Shown one piece after another: positions 54,720 to 63,867 of a stretch of 64,000 nucleotides of DNA. The translations under genes and the position numbers were made by a program. The first letter of the stretch is position 1. Every line of letters starts with the position of its first letter. Source of the DNA: Streptomyces paradoxus (GTDB taxonomy: Bacteria; Actinomycetota; Actinomycetes; Streptomycetales; Streptomycetaceae); NCBI RefSeq assembly GCF_014202475.1, contig NZ_JACHGV010000015.1, positions 105,335 through 169,334 of the forward strand. The letters are read 5' to 3'. Under the pieces are notes generated by a model. It saw only the letters and a list, made by a program, of their open reading frames with translations. It did not search any database and was not told the origin of the DNA.

Positions 54720-55679
54720 GTGTGGGCTCTGCGTGACTGGGTTGACCGCATCCTTAGGGGCTCGCCAGGGACACCTCCACCGACGCCCGAGGGAGAACCG
54801 GCGGAAGCTGAGGCTGCCGAGTTCGGCGCCCCCGAAGTGGCAGCCGTGGAGGATTATCCGGCCGCCATTGCAGCGTATCGTCAGTGCGCTCAGTGGCTCA
54901 CTGCTGCGATCGCCGCAGTCGCTGCCGTCTTCGTTGCAGGGCTGCAAGTATCCGTGCTGCAAGACTTGACCGTGGAGCGCGCCGTGCTGGGGTTCTTAGC
55001 GGCCGCTGTTGTGGTGGGCTGCGCCGGCTACATCATCAGCCGCGCTGCCAACGTTCTCTCTCCCGCAGAAATTACTATGGTGCAGTTGGCTCGAGACAGT
55101 GTCCGCCTAGCGCAAGCGGCGGGAGCCCGTCGACGACCACAGGGTCTAGATAAGGGGACAATCTCCCTAATCACGGACATCAATGCCAACAAGGGGTTGC
55201 TATTCCCCGTCGGAGTTAGAACCATCTCCGATCTCTATCATCTCGCGTGCGGTCATCGTCTGCGCCGTCAACATAGGCTCCCTAACCAGGCAACCGCCCA
55301 CCGCTACACGCGAAGTTTGATGGATTTTGTCGAGTTGCAGCAGATTCGTAAACGCTATAAAAGCCTCTTGAAGGCGCTTCCGTGGTCTGGGCTGGTTGCA
55401 TTGGCGGCTGTTCTCGGATTCGTTCTTCTGGCTCACAAAGATGAGTCGCCGCCAAAGGTCACAAGCCCTCTCCCCGTACAGATCTTCTTCACAGACGACA
55501 AGAAGGCCCTACGCTCAGAACAGTGGCCAGAGGGATGTGCTCGGAAGGTGCCGCGTGGCACCGCAGTAGGGGGTTCGCTTAAGGAGCCCGAGGTTGCCAT
55601 TCCCAGAGTTGACGATGCGTGCCCTCAACATCGCGGCACTGTCTCAACGCGCGTCGGGGTGGTGATCTACCCGAAGTGA
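54720..55679 (+). CDS. membrane protein, 319 residues
   Basis: GTG 54720 with AAGGAGG eight bases upstream (a GTG at 54711 is too close). Two membrane helices lie at about residues 60-110 (AAIAAVAAVFVAGLQV and LGFLAAAVVVGCAGYII) and one near 235 (LVALAAVLGFVLLAH), with a soluble C-terminal tail. It is cargo between the toxin-antitoxin pair and tnpC, in lower-GC sequence. No family recognised. Confidence 0.65.
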   Translation: MWALRDWVDRILRGSPGTPPPTPEGEPAEAEAAEFGAPEVAAVEDYPAAIAAYRQCAQWLTAAIAAVAAVFVAGLQVSVLQDLTVERAVLGFLAAAVVVGCAGYIISRAANVLSPAEITMVQLARDSVRLAQAAGARRRPQGLDKGTISLITDINANKGLLFPVGVRTISDLYHLACGHRLRRQHRLPNQATAHRYTRSLMDFVELQQIRKRYKSLLKALPWSGLVALAAVLGFVLLAHKDESPPKVTSPLPVQIFFTDDKKALRSEQWPEGCARKVPRGTAVGGSLKEPEVAIPRVDDACPQHRGTVSTRVGVVIYPK

Positions 55680-55727
55680 CCTCGCAAGGGTCAGACGGGA
55701 ACCTCGCGCCGCACCATTCGACGCCGG

Positions 55728-56300
55728 TCATTTCCGGCTGGCTTGGTTCTCAGCGCGCATCATGCGCCGCAGGCTCATCCGCGCGCCGGCCAGATCGTCC
55801 TGGACCTCGCTGAGCTGGTCGGTCAGGTCCTTGACGCGGGCCAATGCCTCGTCGCGTTCGCCCTGCAGGCGCTGGTTGTCGGTGGTGAGTTCGTCGACGC
55901 GGCTTCCAAGGTCGGCGGCACCAATCTGGTCGACTTGCTGGCCGAGATTTCGGCGGACGGCGCCCTTCAGGCGCTCGACTTCTTGGCGTAGGCGCCGGTT
56001 GTCCTCATGGAGGAGCTGCTTCTCCACCTTCCATCCAGCCGGTGCCTTGGGTCCGGCGTGGGCATTGTTGGTCGCGGCGCGTCCCTGACCGCGCCGGGCG
56101 GCCTCGATGTGCTCGCGCACGCCCTCTGCGTAGACGAGCCAGTGGGAGACGTTCGCGGCGCGGGCCACGCCGGTGAAGGTGACCGGCTCGTTGTCGGTGA
56201 GGAGTTGGTCGACGACCGCCAGGACGCGGGCGCGCTTGTCGCGCGAGTCCTTCTGCCGCGCCTCGCGCAGGACCTGGGCGGGGGTGCGGGACTCATTCAT
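55728..56300 (-). CDS. tnpC: TnpC-like coiled-coil protein of transposon
   Basis: 190 residues from ATG 56300, overlapping tnpB by eight bases. Helix-turn-helix (TFTGVARAANVSHWLVYAEG), then a long coiled coil (EDNRRLRQEVERLKGAVRRN; LTTDNQRLQGERDEALARV). Same architecture as in the recombinase trio and in the dead module. In Tn554-like elements it modulates transposition. Confidence 0.75.
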   Translation of the reverse strand: MNESRTPAQVLREARQKDSRDKRARVLAVVDQLLTDNEPVTFTGVARAANVSHWLVYAEGVREHIEAARRGQGRAATNNAHAGPKAPAGWKVEKQLLHEDNRRLRQEVERLKGAVRRNLGQQVDQIGAADLGSRVDELTTDNQRLQGERDEALARVKDLTDQLSEVQDDLAGARMSLRRMMRAENQASRK

Positions 56301-58821
56301 CGGTACTTCTCCGGGCGGGGATGGAGGGCACGGGCAGGACGGGTGGGGGCGCCGCGGCACGAACCTTGCGCAGGACGGCAGAGGCCTCTTCGAGGTGGCG
56401 CCGATCGTCTTCCGGCATCAGCTGTATCTGGCGGCGGAGGCTGGTGACGACATTCTGGAAGGAGTCGATCTGGTCGCTGAAGTTGCGAACGACGAACTCC
56501 GCGGTCCCAAGGGCCCTGGCCATCTCGCGGTCCGCTTTGAGAGCCCGGATGTGGCCCTCAACCGCAGGAAGGAATGAGGGATCGGGACGGTAAAAGGCAC
56601 ACCCGGAGCACTGGAAGCGGATCGGGCAGCTACCGCCGCCGGCCTTCACGTTGGACGGCTCGCTGCAGTTGCCAAACGGCACGGCGACCGAGCGGGCCTC
56701 GTATGCGGTCGCAGACGGCGTCGCCGCCGGATTGCCGGACCGGTCGACGACGTGCCGGCGCATCGTCTCGACGGCTTTGCGGCGCTTCTCCATCGACACT
56801 TTGAAGTATCCCATGGTGGTATCTGCCGATTTATGATCCATGAGGTCGCGCAGGGTGTTCAGTTCGGTGCCGGCGTCCGCGTGACGCTGGGCGTAGGTGT
56901 GGCGGAAGGCGTAGGCGAAGATGCGGCTGCGGTCGAACGGCAGGAGGTTGCCGTCCTTGTCTACGGTGTCGGTGAGCAGTTCCGGCAGGCCGTCGACCCA
57001 GCGCCGGAGCATCTTGGCGACGGTGTCCGAGTCGATGCACGCGTCGTAGCCGTGGCGCGCCGTCGGGAAAAGGAAGGTTCTCGATCGGGCTGGGACATTC
57101 AGGGTCTGGCGGATCGCGAGCCACTCCTGGATGGCAAAGGCGGTCTCCCTGCCGATCTCCAGGCGGCGTCGGTTGCGGCGGGCCTTGTGGTTGTCCCAGA
57201 TCAAGATGTACTCACTGTCCTGCGCTTCGAGACCGTCCATTCGGAGCCAGCGCACTTCCCACGGGCGGCGGCCGGTGTCGCGCAGCAGGATGTAGACAGT
57301 GCGCAGCATGGCCTTGACCGCGTCGGGCGCCATGTCCCCGTAGGCGAAGTCTTCGCCGATCAGGTGGACTTGTGCATCGAGCTGGGCGACGACGTACTCC
57401 GGGATGGCCTTGCCCGCCATGTCCTCGGCGGGGTCCTCGTACGGGATCTTGTGGTGCGGGTGGCGGGCGAAGACGGAGGCGACATGGTCGAGGATCTGAA
57501 GGCGCCGCCCGAAATCGAGCAACTGGCAGAAGTGCGCGAGGAGCTCGGCGCGGGATCCGTAGGCGAGGGTGGCGGTGCCGTCCTGGCGCTTGCGGTCGCG
57601 GATCGCGGCGACGACCGCGTCCATGTCCGTGACCTTCAGTGCGCCGGGGTCATGCCCGCCGCCCGGTCGCGCGGACAGGGCCCGCGATGCCGACAGGCAG
57701 CCCTCGAAGGTGACCCGGAAGTCGTTGTTGTCGGGGGTTGTCTCCTTGACCCAGTCGGCGATCAGGCGGCGCAGCCACTCCTGTCGGATCTGCGTGATGT
57801 CCAGGCGGCGCGAGGACACGCGGACTCCGGATCGTGTGCGTGAGCGCAGGCCAAGGTCGCCGAGCTCCCAAACCGGCCGGTCCAGCGGGTCGACGCCCCG
57901 GAAGCGGTCGAAGGCCCCGCGTACGAGACGTACGACGTCGTTCCAGTGGGCCTCGCAGTTGCGGTCGAGGTATCCGAGGTCGCCGAGCTTCTTGTCCGTG
58001 AGCTCTGCGATGGACGAGACGCCCTCGAGTCCTCGGACCATCAGCCGCATCCCGACCGGGCTGAGGGTCGGGCGCTGCTTGTCGCGTTCCGCCAGCGCGA
58101 AGCGGAGTTCGTGGCGGAGCAATTCGGGCAGGGTGATGAGCGAGAACTGGAAGCCGGTCAGCCACGGCGGCTGTACGGCGGCCCACTCCTCCAAGCCCTC
58201 GCGGATCGTGCCCTTCATGCCGGTCTCGTTCCGGTGACGGCGCCAGCGATCACGGTGGTAAGTGCACAGCGGCACTCGACCATGGGCGTTGCCGGCGCAG
58301 GCCCCGACCAGGCACGGTGTGCCCGGCGGGAGCGGCTCGGCCTCGGCCTGGAGCCACGCGTCCAGCGCCATCGCCGTCTTCCCGCTCCGCAGGAGGTAGC
58401 GCCATCGTACGTAGTGCGGGGTGCAAGCGCCCCGCGACTGGGCCTCCAGGGCGCAGCGCACGCCGTCACGCTCGACCGAGCACGGTGGCCGCTCCCCAGG
58501 CAGGGAGCGAACCAGGGCCCGGCGGCCGACCTTGGCGAACTCTTCGCGGCTTAGTCCGCTTTCGAGGAACTGCTCGTAGCAGGACCGGCACAGATGCCGC
58601 GTCGCGCGGACCGCGACGTGGCAGCCGGCGCTGTTGCACCGCCATATCGCGGTCTCGTCCTTGTCTGGATCGCCGGTGAACAGCCAGTTCGCCGCATCCC
58701 ATTCATCCGGCCGCCAGTCAGCCTTGGTGTTCGCAATCAGCCAGGCCATCCACCCTGCACGGTCGACGGGCAGCGTGACGACGCGGGACTCGGGCACGGC
58801 GGCCGTCGTCTCGATGGTCAC
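56293..58821 (-). CDS. tnpB: TnpB-like large tyrosine recombinase
   Basis: 842 residues from ATG 58821, overlapping tnpA as ATGA. The N-terminal 200 residues have Cys/His clusters (CNSAGCHVAVRATRHLCRSC). The catalytic part has GRRPWEVRWLRMDGLEAQ (Arg), YAFRHTYAQRHADAGTEL (box II; the first His is Tyr) and LMDHKSADTTMGYFKVS (His and Tyr). A second Cys set (CPIRFQCSGCAFYRPD) is near the C-terminus. Works with TnpA in Tn554-like transposition. Confidence 0.8.
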   Translation of the reverse strand: MTIETTAAVPESRVVTLPVDRAGWMAWLIANTKADWRPDEWDAANWLFTGDPDKDETAIWRCNSAGCHVAVRATRHLCRSCYEQFLESGLSREEFAKVGRRALVRSLPGERPPCSVERDGVRCALEAQSRGACTPHYVRWRYLLRSGKTAMALDAWLQAEAEPLPPGTPCLVGACAGNAHGRVPLCTYHRDRWRRHRNETGMKGTIREGLEEWAAVQPPWLTGFQFSLITLPELLRHELRFALAERDKQRPTLSPVGMRLMVRGLEGVSSIAELTDKKLGDLGYLDRNCEAHWNDVVRLVRGAFDRFRGVDPLDRPVWELGDLGLRSRTRSGVRVSSRRLDITQIRQEWLRRLIADWVKETTPDNNDFRVTFEGCLSASRALSARPGGGHDPGALKVTDMDAVVAAIRDRKRQDGTATLAYGSRAELLAHFCQLLDFGRRLQILDHVASVFARHPHHKIPYEDPAEDMAGKAIPEYVVAQLDAQVHLIGEDFAYGDMAPDAVKAMLRTVYILLRDTGRRPWEVRWLRMDGLEAQDSEYILIWDNHKARRNRRRLEIGRETAFAIQEWLAIRQTLNVPARSRTFLFPTARHGYDACIDSDTVAKMLRRWVDGLPELLTDTVDKDGNLLPFDRSRIFAYAFRHTYAQRHADAGTELNTLRDLMDHKSADTTMGYFKVSMEKRRKAVETMRRHVVDRSGNPAATPSATAYEARSVAVPFGNCSEPSNVKAGGGSCPIRFQCSGCAFYRPDPSFLPAVEGHIRALKADREMARALGTAEFVVRNFSDQIDSFQNVVTSLRRQIQLMPEDDRRHLEEASAVLRKVRAAAPPPVLPVPSIPARRSTDE

Positions 58822-59993
58822 CGCGCTATCTCCCGGCGTCGGGCGTCCGCGCGCTCGACTGCGGCCCGCCGGGATCCCTCGTCGACGTGGATGTACGGGG
58901 CCATGGACGATTCAGACATGTGCCCGAGGAGGTCGGAGACCACCGACCGGTCGGTGCCCTGACGGATCCACTCGGTGGCGGCGCTGTGACGAATCATGTG
59001 GGGCCGGGCGATCAGGTCCGCCCGCCGGGCGAGCCTGTCGAACAGCCCCTTCACCCCGGAGTACGTCATCGCTTGTCCGAGCGGCTCCCGGAAGAGGTTG
59101 ACCAGCACATGCTCGGTGAAGTCGGCCTGCGGAACCGCTGAGCGCTCGTGAAGGTAGTCGGCGTAGCAGATGCCGAGCTCGCTGGTGACTGGGATGGCGC
59201 GCGGCTTCCGGGACTTCGCCCACGCGCCGTTGCTATTCAAGCGGCGCCGTACGTGCACGTGCGGGCCCTTGACCTGGCAGCCGAAGGCCTGCGAGTCGGC
59301 CAGGAGGTGCATGTCCTCACGACGCAACCCGAGCGCCTCGCCGATCCTCATGCCAGTACACCACAGTAGGAGCACCAGGAAGCGGTCCCGCGCGTGCCGG
59401 GTCACGTCGATCAGGCGAGCTATCTGCTCGACCGTCAGCCACTCGATCCCCGAGTCGACGCCCCGGAGCCTGAGTATTCGCGAGCGGACCGTGCGGTGCT
59501 GGTCGTTCTCGCCCGGGTTGAAGCCCTTCGGTAGATACCGTAGGTAGCGGGGCTCGGTCAGCTGCCCGGCGAGTTCAGGACCGACCCACTGCATGCGTAC
59601 GCCGAAGCTCAGAAACTCGCAGACCGTGCCCACGATCGCGTTCGCGGTGTTCTCGTCGCGGAATCGTTCCGGCCTGCCCCCGCCGCGGGCCCGCGAAGGC
59701 AGTGGCTCATCCACCAACCAGTGCAGGAAGCGCGCAAGCTGCCACACGGTGATCTTTGCCCATTCCAGGCGGTGGAAGGTGCAATACGACAGGTACAGCG
59801 CCGCCCGCCCGGCGTACGTCCTCTCCGTGTTGTAGGCCCGGCCGGCGTCTCGCAGGCCTGCGAGGAACAGCGAGCCTTCACGATGGAGGGCGTAGTCGTC
59901 GGTTCCGACGATCACCCACCCTGTCTTGTCCTGGGCCAGCGTCGCTCGCTCTGCGCGGAACGACGTGACAAACGTGCCTGTGATGCCGAACAC
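58818..59993 (-). CDS. tnpA: TnpA-like tyrosine recombinase
   Basis: 391 residues; GTG 59993 is the only early start and has a weak site. All catalytic residues are present: CTGMRIGEALGLRREDM (Arg), HMIRHSAATEWIRQG (His-x-x-Arg-His) and LLGHMSESSMAPYIHV (His and Tyr). An N-terminal SAM-like domain includes AYNTERTYAGRAALYL. The gene starts 78 bp from the right end of the transposon, as tnpA does in Tn554. Confidence 0.85.
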   Translation of the reverse strand: MFGITGTFVTSFRAERATLAQDKTGWVIVGTDDYALHREGSLFLAGLRDAGRAYNTERTYAGRAALYLSYCTFHRLEWAKITVWQLARFLHWLVDEPLPSRARGGGRPERFRDENTANAIVGTVCEFLSFGVRMQWVGPELAGQLTEPRYLRYLPKGFNPGENDQHRTVRSRILRLRGVDSGIEWLTVEQIARLIDVTRHARDRFLVLLLWCTGMRIGEALGLRREDMHLLADSQAFGCQVKGPHVHVRRRLNSNGAWAKSRKPRAIPVTSELGICYADYLHERSAVPQADFTEHVLVNLFREPLGQAMTYSGVKGLFDRLARRADLIARPHMIRHSAATEWIRQGTDRSVVSDLLGHMSESSMAPYIHVDEGSRRAAVERADARRREIAR

Positions 59994-60071
59994 CCCTTGG
60001 ATACCGATGGTCCGGCCAGTTCAGCATGCATGTGGCTGACGTGGCTGTTGGAAAGATCACGGTGAAGATAA

Positions 60072-60288
60072 CCGGGTACGAGCCGGAGTAATGGTGTGCG
60101 AGCACGAACCCCTTGGCGGGCTCCTCGTCGGGGATGACGTCCACGGTGTAGCGGCGGGCGTCGAAGCCGCCGTCGCGGACATGCGCCCAGGAGTGCCTCC
60201 CTTCGCGCCACCGCTGGCACCAGGGCGACGCGGTCGGTACCTCCGGCAGTTCCTCGAACGGCAGGGTCTCCTGTACCGGGGACCTCAT
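60072..60288 (-). pseudogene. mom: Mom-like DNA-modification gene, 5' part (split)
   Basis: ATG 60288 overlaps the DUF6248-like stop as ATGA. About 72 codons: WCQRWREGRHSWAHVRDGGF, DARRYTVDVIPDEEPAKGFV, LAHHYSGSYP, then transposon sequence. This is the N-terminal part of actinomycete Mom-like proteins, and it joins in frame to the fragment at 49201-50059 (Tyr-Pro-Ala-Val-Thr-Val-Gln). The intact protein would be about 357 residues. Confidence 0.75.
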
Positions 60289-60803
60289 AGTGCCTCCCTG
60301 TCCCCGCGCCCCTGCAGGCCGCTCGCGAAGAGGATGAGCTGTCCCTCCGGGGCGGCTGCAGGCCGGTGCGCGGGGATGGCGTGCTGGGAGGCAGGGGGTT
60401 TCTCGGCTTTGCCCGTGTCGGCGGTCTCTTCGACGTCCGCCGGGTGAGGGCAGGGGCAGAGCCACCGGCAGGGCCGCTGGCCCGGTCCGTACCGGATCAC
60501 GGCGACGACGAACCCTCGGGCGTCGGTGACGGCGTCGGCGTGTTCGTCGACGCGGGGGCCGTCGGCGCTGACGCACCCGTCGTGGTGCCCGGAGGCACAG
60601 CCGGGGCAGATGCCGCGCTCGCAGGAGCACCAGCGGTGGAAGCCGCGGGGGTAGGCATCGTCGATCTTGCGCAGTCCCTTGGTCCAGGCGTGCGCGCGGA
60701 CCCAGGCGCCTTCCTCCTCAGTCATCGAGGAGGGCGTGGTGGAGGGAATGGGGTCGAGGATGCCCATGATCGCGGCGCCGATATGGCGCAGGAGGGTCGT
60801 CAT
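60285..60803 (-). CDS. DUF6248-like Cys-rich protein
   Basis: 172 residues from ATG 60803 (ATGA overlap). Conserved core EEGAWVRAHAWTKGLRKIDD and YPRGFHRWCSCERGICPGCA with CSC, CPGC and later CPCPHP, suggesting zinc binding. I associate this core with DUF6248 proteins found in Streptomyces mobile regions. Its role beside mom is unknown. Confidence 0.6.
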   Translation of the reverse strand: MTTLLRHIGAAIMGILDPIPSTTPSSMTEEEGAWVRAHAWTKGLRKIDDAYPRGFHRWCSCERGICPGCASGHHDGCVSADGPRVDEHADAVTDARGFVVAVIRYGPGQRPCRWLCPCPHPADVEETADTGKAEKPPASQHAIPAHRPAAAPEGQLILFASGLQGRGDREAL

Positions 60804-61432
60804 GTCTCGTCTCCAAACAGGGTCGGGGTGGTGTGGAGTTCGTTCATCCAGCCCAGGAGGCGGGGGAGGTTGGTGTCGGGCCCAAAGGCGAGGTAGGTGC
60901 CGTCGCAACTGGTGCAGCCGAAGGCCTGCGCGATGCGCAGCCGCCGGCGGGAGTTGACGCGGCCCATGTGGACGGCCAGGCCGCGCTCTTGGGCCTCAAC
61001 GGCCAGCTGATGGGCGGCCGGTGAGGTCTTCCAGGCGGTGGAGCCCGCCAGGAACAGGACGTCGATCGAGTCCCAGGGGATGAGGCCGTGCTCGCTGCCG
61101 TCCTGGGCGGCGAACGCGGCCGGGATGCCCAGGGCGCGGATGGGCTCCAGCCAGGGCAGAGACTCGGCGAGGGTGGCCGCGGCGTCCATCGGGACGTCGG
61201 GGGCGACGGTCCATAGACAGCGGTCGGGGCCGTAGCGCTTGACGGTCGCCGTCAGCCAGGCGAACCAGGCCTGCTCGCCGGGCCATCCCTTGCCGAACTT
61301 GCCGTTGTCGCACGCGTACAGGGCGCCGGGCGGGATCACGTTGCCCTGGGCCGGGGTCGTCATGCAGGCCAGGAGTCCGGCCTGCATGACGGCCCGTACG
61401 TCAGCTCCGGACGGCGTGGCCAGGTACAGCAC
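60800..61432 (-). CDS. TIM-barrel DpdA/TGT-like protein
   Basis: 210 residues from GTG 61432, weak ribosome site. Motifs: WTVAPDVPMDAAATL, GIPAAFAAQDGSEHGLIPWD, DVLFLAGSTAWKT and HMGRVNSRRRLRIAQAFGCT followed by CDGTYLAFGPD. The pattern matches actinophage proteins related to tRNA-guanine transglycosylase/DpdA, which exchange bases in DNA. It overlaps the DUF6248-like gene, so it belongs to the mom operon. The specific reaction is uncertain. Confidence 0.5.
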   Translation of the reverse strand: MLYLATPSGADVRAVMQAGLLACMTTPAQGNVIPPGALYACDNGKFGKGWPGEQAWFAWLTATVKRYGPDRCLWTVAPDVPMDAAATLAESLPWLEPIRALGIPAAFAAQDGSEHGLIPWDSIDVLFLAGSTAWKTSPAAHQLAVEAQERGLAVHMGRVNSRRRLRIAQAFGCTSCDGTYLAFGPDTNLPRLLGWMNELHTTPTLFGDET

Positions 61433-61516
61433 GGCGGAGAAGCGAAGGAGGAGCAGGGACTGAGGGCATGGGTGCGCGCACGGGAAGTCCTTCCAGAGGT
61501 GGCGGTGAGGGGCGGT

Positions 61517-62740
61517 TCAGACGAGGGGGAGTTGGGCGGCGGAGCCAGAGACGAGGGCGTCCCAGTGCTGCTCGAAGTTCTTGTCCTGCTTGTCGATCAC
61601 CCGGGCGGGGGCGGTGGCGAAGAGTTCCTCCGCCATCGGCCAGTCCTTGGCGCGGGGGCGGACCCAAGCCCGGGCGCGCCCGTACACCGGGTCGTGCTCG
61701 ACGTCGACGCCGTGCCGCTCGGAGATGGAGATCAGGCGCCTGGCGAGCTGGTGTGGGCGGCCGAGGTCGATGCGCTCGGTGGAGCGCTTCACCGGGCGCC
61801 GCCTGCCGTCCTCGGACAGCAGGAACAGGCGGCGCACGCGGTAGAGCGCCCACGGCATGTCGAGCTCGCGCTCGAAGGCCTCCAGGCACGCCCGGTCCCG
61901 CGGCTGGGTCGGGTCGAACATCTCCAGGAGGGTCTTGCGGCCGTAGAGCTTCGCGTTCGGGTTGAGACTCATCGCCGTGTACTCCAGGCGCAGCACCTCG
62001 CCGGCGATGTCCGGGTGGGAGCGCATGCGCTCCATGTGGGCGGGCAGTGATCCCATGGAGGCGGAGAAGCAACAGAACGTGCAGTACGACTTCGGCCAGT
62101 GCACGCCGAACCGCTCCAGCAGGTAGGCCTCACACCGCTGCCGGTTCCAGCCCCAGTCGATGAGCGGGAACTCCCCGGTACGTCCGGGCATCTTCGAGGT
62201 GACCTGGTCGCCGAGGCGGCGGCCCTCCTCGTCGGCGTTGAAGCCCATGATCTGCCTGAACGGCCGACCGCCGAAGACCTGCTTGAGCCACCAGTCGCCG
62301 ACGTCGCCCTTCGCCCACAGGGAGCATTTGCGGGTGCCGGCCACCTGGGGCACCGTGCCGACGGACTCCTGGTCGTTCCACAGCGTCCACGGCCCGCGCG
62401 CGATGAGCTGCTCGGGTTGGCGGGAGTCGTCCAGGACCGTGAAGCCGTCGGCCTGGAGGTGCCCGTTGCGCGCCAGCTGGACGAAGCGCACGCCGTTCTC
62501 GCGCAGCAGCGGGAGCATGAACTCGTCGGCCAGGAGCCGGGTTTCGGGCCACTCGCTGCCGGTGGTCATGTAGAGGACGGCGGTGCGGTCGAGGTCGATG
62601 CCGTGCGCGTCCGGGGCGGTGAGCATCTTGGCGAGGTAGGCCGAGGAGTCAGCGCCGGCGCCCCAGTTGATGATGGTGTCCAGGCCATCGTCGGCGGCGC
62701 TGAGGCCGGGCAGTGACGGCGTGTACGTCGTACGGGACAT
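61517..62740 (-). CDS. PAPS-reductase-like PP-loop protein 2
   Basis: 407 residues from ATG 62740 (purine-rich site upstream). The N-terminus has a modified PP-loop (IINWGAGADSSAYLAKM) instead of SGGKDS. Cys segments: TRKCSLWAKGDVGDWWL and KSYCTFCCFSASMGSLP. A DndC-like sulfur or nucleotide transfer role in DNA modification is possible. It is 8 bp from the DprA-like gene and in the same operon; it is clearly different from the protein at 27986-29020. Confidence 0.7.
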   Translation of the reverse strand: MSRTTYTPSLPGLSAADDGLDTIINWGAGADSSAYLAKMLTAPDAHGIDLDRTAVLYMTTGSEWPETRLLADEFMLPLLRENGVRFVQLARNGHLQADGFTVLDDSRQPEQLIARGPWTLWNDQESVGTVPQVAGTRKCSLWAKGDVGDWWLKQVFGGRPFRQIMGFNADEEGRRLGDQVTSKMPGRTGEFPLIDWGWNRQRCEAYLLERFGVHWPKSYCTFCCFSASMGSLPAHMERMRSHPDIAGEVLRLEYTAMSLNPNAKLYGRKTLLEMFDPTQPRDRACLEAFERELDMPWALYRVRRLFLLSEDGRRRPVKRSTERIDLGRPHQLARRLISISERHGVDVEHDPVYGRARAWVRPRAKDWPMAEELFATAPARVIDKQDKNFEQHWDALVSGSAAQLPLV

Positions 62741-62748
62741 GGCGGCTC

Positions 62749-63867
62749 TCACTCCTCGAGGGGCCGGTCGGTCAGCCGGTGGGCGGAGACGATGAGCAGG
62801 AGGTCGTTGGCGGGCCACGGATCGCAGGACTCCCAGGGATCGCCTTGGGACAGCACCACCACCTCGCCGGGATCCGTGATGAGGCAGCACACGCCGCAGC
62901 CACAGGACGGGTCGAAGGGCTCGGGGTGGGCGATGTAGGGGGTGTTGAAGTAGTCGGCTCCCTGCTCCCCGACCGCGGCCAGGAGCAGGTCGCCGTCCGC
63001 GACGTCGCCGGCGCGGGCCACGCGCGCGTGGGGCAGTGCGAGTGCGAGTCGGGGGTCCGGGCTGTTCACGGCGAGTTGCCCGTCGAGCAGGCGGGCGTTG
63101 CCGCTGGAGCGGACGTCGCCGGTGGCGGGCGCGGCGAGCAGGGGGCAGTGGAGCTCGACGGCCGTCTCGGCTGCGTACATTGACCCGACGTGGTCCAGGG
63201 CCTCGACGAGGATCACCGCTCGGGCGAGCGCGGCCAGCACAACGGCGCTGGCCTTCAGCGTCGCGCCGCTGGCTGCGGTGCCGGGCCGGTAGAGGCTGAC
63301 TGCCGCTCCGCCGTTGTCGAGGATGGAGCTCAGTAGCGGGGCGTGCGCGTGGGGGTGGGCACCGTCCAGGCCGCGCGGCAGGACGGCGAGGGATGCCTGG
63401 CCCGTCTCGGCGGCGGCCTGGTGGGCGGTGGAGTCGACGCCGTAGGCGAGCGTGGCGGTGACGGTGTGACCGGCCTCGGCGAGGGCGGTGGCGAAGTCGT
63501 GCGCGCGGGTGACGGCCTGCTCGGTGGGGGCCCGGTTGCCGGTCACGACGACGGCGCTGTCGGTCAGCCGCGCAAGTCGCTCGCGGCCGCGGACCCACAG
63601 GCCCAGCGGGCAGGCGGGCCCCAGGTCGGCGAGGGCGGTGGGCCACTCCTCGTCCGAGGGGATGATGAACGGGCAGGTCAGCTCTGCTTGGGCGAGTTCC
63701 TCGTGCGGCCGGTAGGAGGCAAGGAGCCCGCTGCCGTTGCTGCGGACGCGCCGGTCCCACACCTCGGCCGGTGTGTACTCGTCGAGCTCGGTGGCGAGTT
63801 GGCCGGGGGCGAAGTGGGCGGCGAGCGCGGCGCGTGCGGCTCGTTCGGACAGGGCGTGTGCGGGCAT
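62749..63867 (-). CDS. DprA-like Rossmann protein
   Basis: 372 residues from ATG 63867. The Rossmann-like core has VVVTGNRAPTEQAVTRAHDF, GHTVTATLAYGVDSTAHQAA, LPRGLDGAHPHAHAPLLSSI and a late VILVEALDHVGSM, as in DprA/Smf. A Cys set (CGCGVCCLI) is near the C-terminus. DprA binds single-stranded DNA and loads RecA; mobile-element homologues are often linked to defence or DNA modification. First gene of the mom operon; 63868-64000 shows no gene. Confidence 0.7.
   Translation of the reverse strand: MPAHALSERAARAALAAHFAPGQLATELDEYTPAEVWDRRVRSNGSGLLASYRPHEELAQAELTCPFIIPSDEEWPTALADLGPACPLGLWVRGRERLARLTDSAVVVTGNRAPTEQAVTRAHDFATALAEAGHTVTATLAYGVDSTAHQAAAETGQASLAVLPRGLDGAHPHAHAPLLSSILDNGGAAVSLYRPGTAASGATLKASAVVLAALARAVILVEALDHVGSMYAAETAVELHCPLLAAPATGDVRSSGNARLLDGQLAVNSPDPRLALALPHARVARAGDVADGDLLLAAVGEQGADYFNTPYIAHPEPFDPSCGCGVCCLITDPGEVVVLSQGDPWESCDPWPANDLLLIVSAHRLTDRPLEE

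Larger units (their letters stand above)
50061..60071. mobile_element. 10-kb Tn554-like transposon inserted in mom
   Basis: The ends are TTATCTACACC (50061-50071) and, on the other strand, TTATCTTCACC (60071-60061), an 11-bp inverted repeat with one mismatch that abuts the CCGGGT cores. The right end carries tnpA, tnpB and tnpC on the minus strand. Cargo: a 41-residue peptide, an HTH-STAND-TPR protein, a toxin-antitoxin-like pair and a membrane protein. The stretch 50061-50405 shows no gene. Confidence 0.75.
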
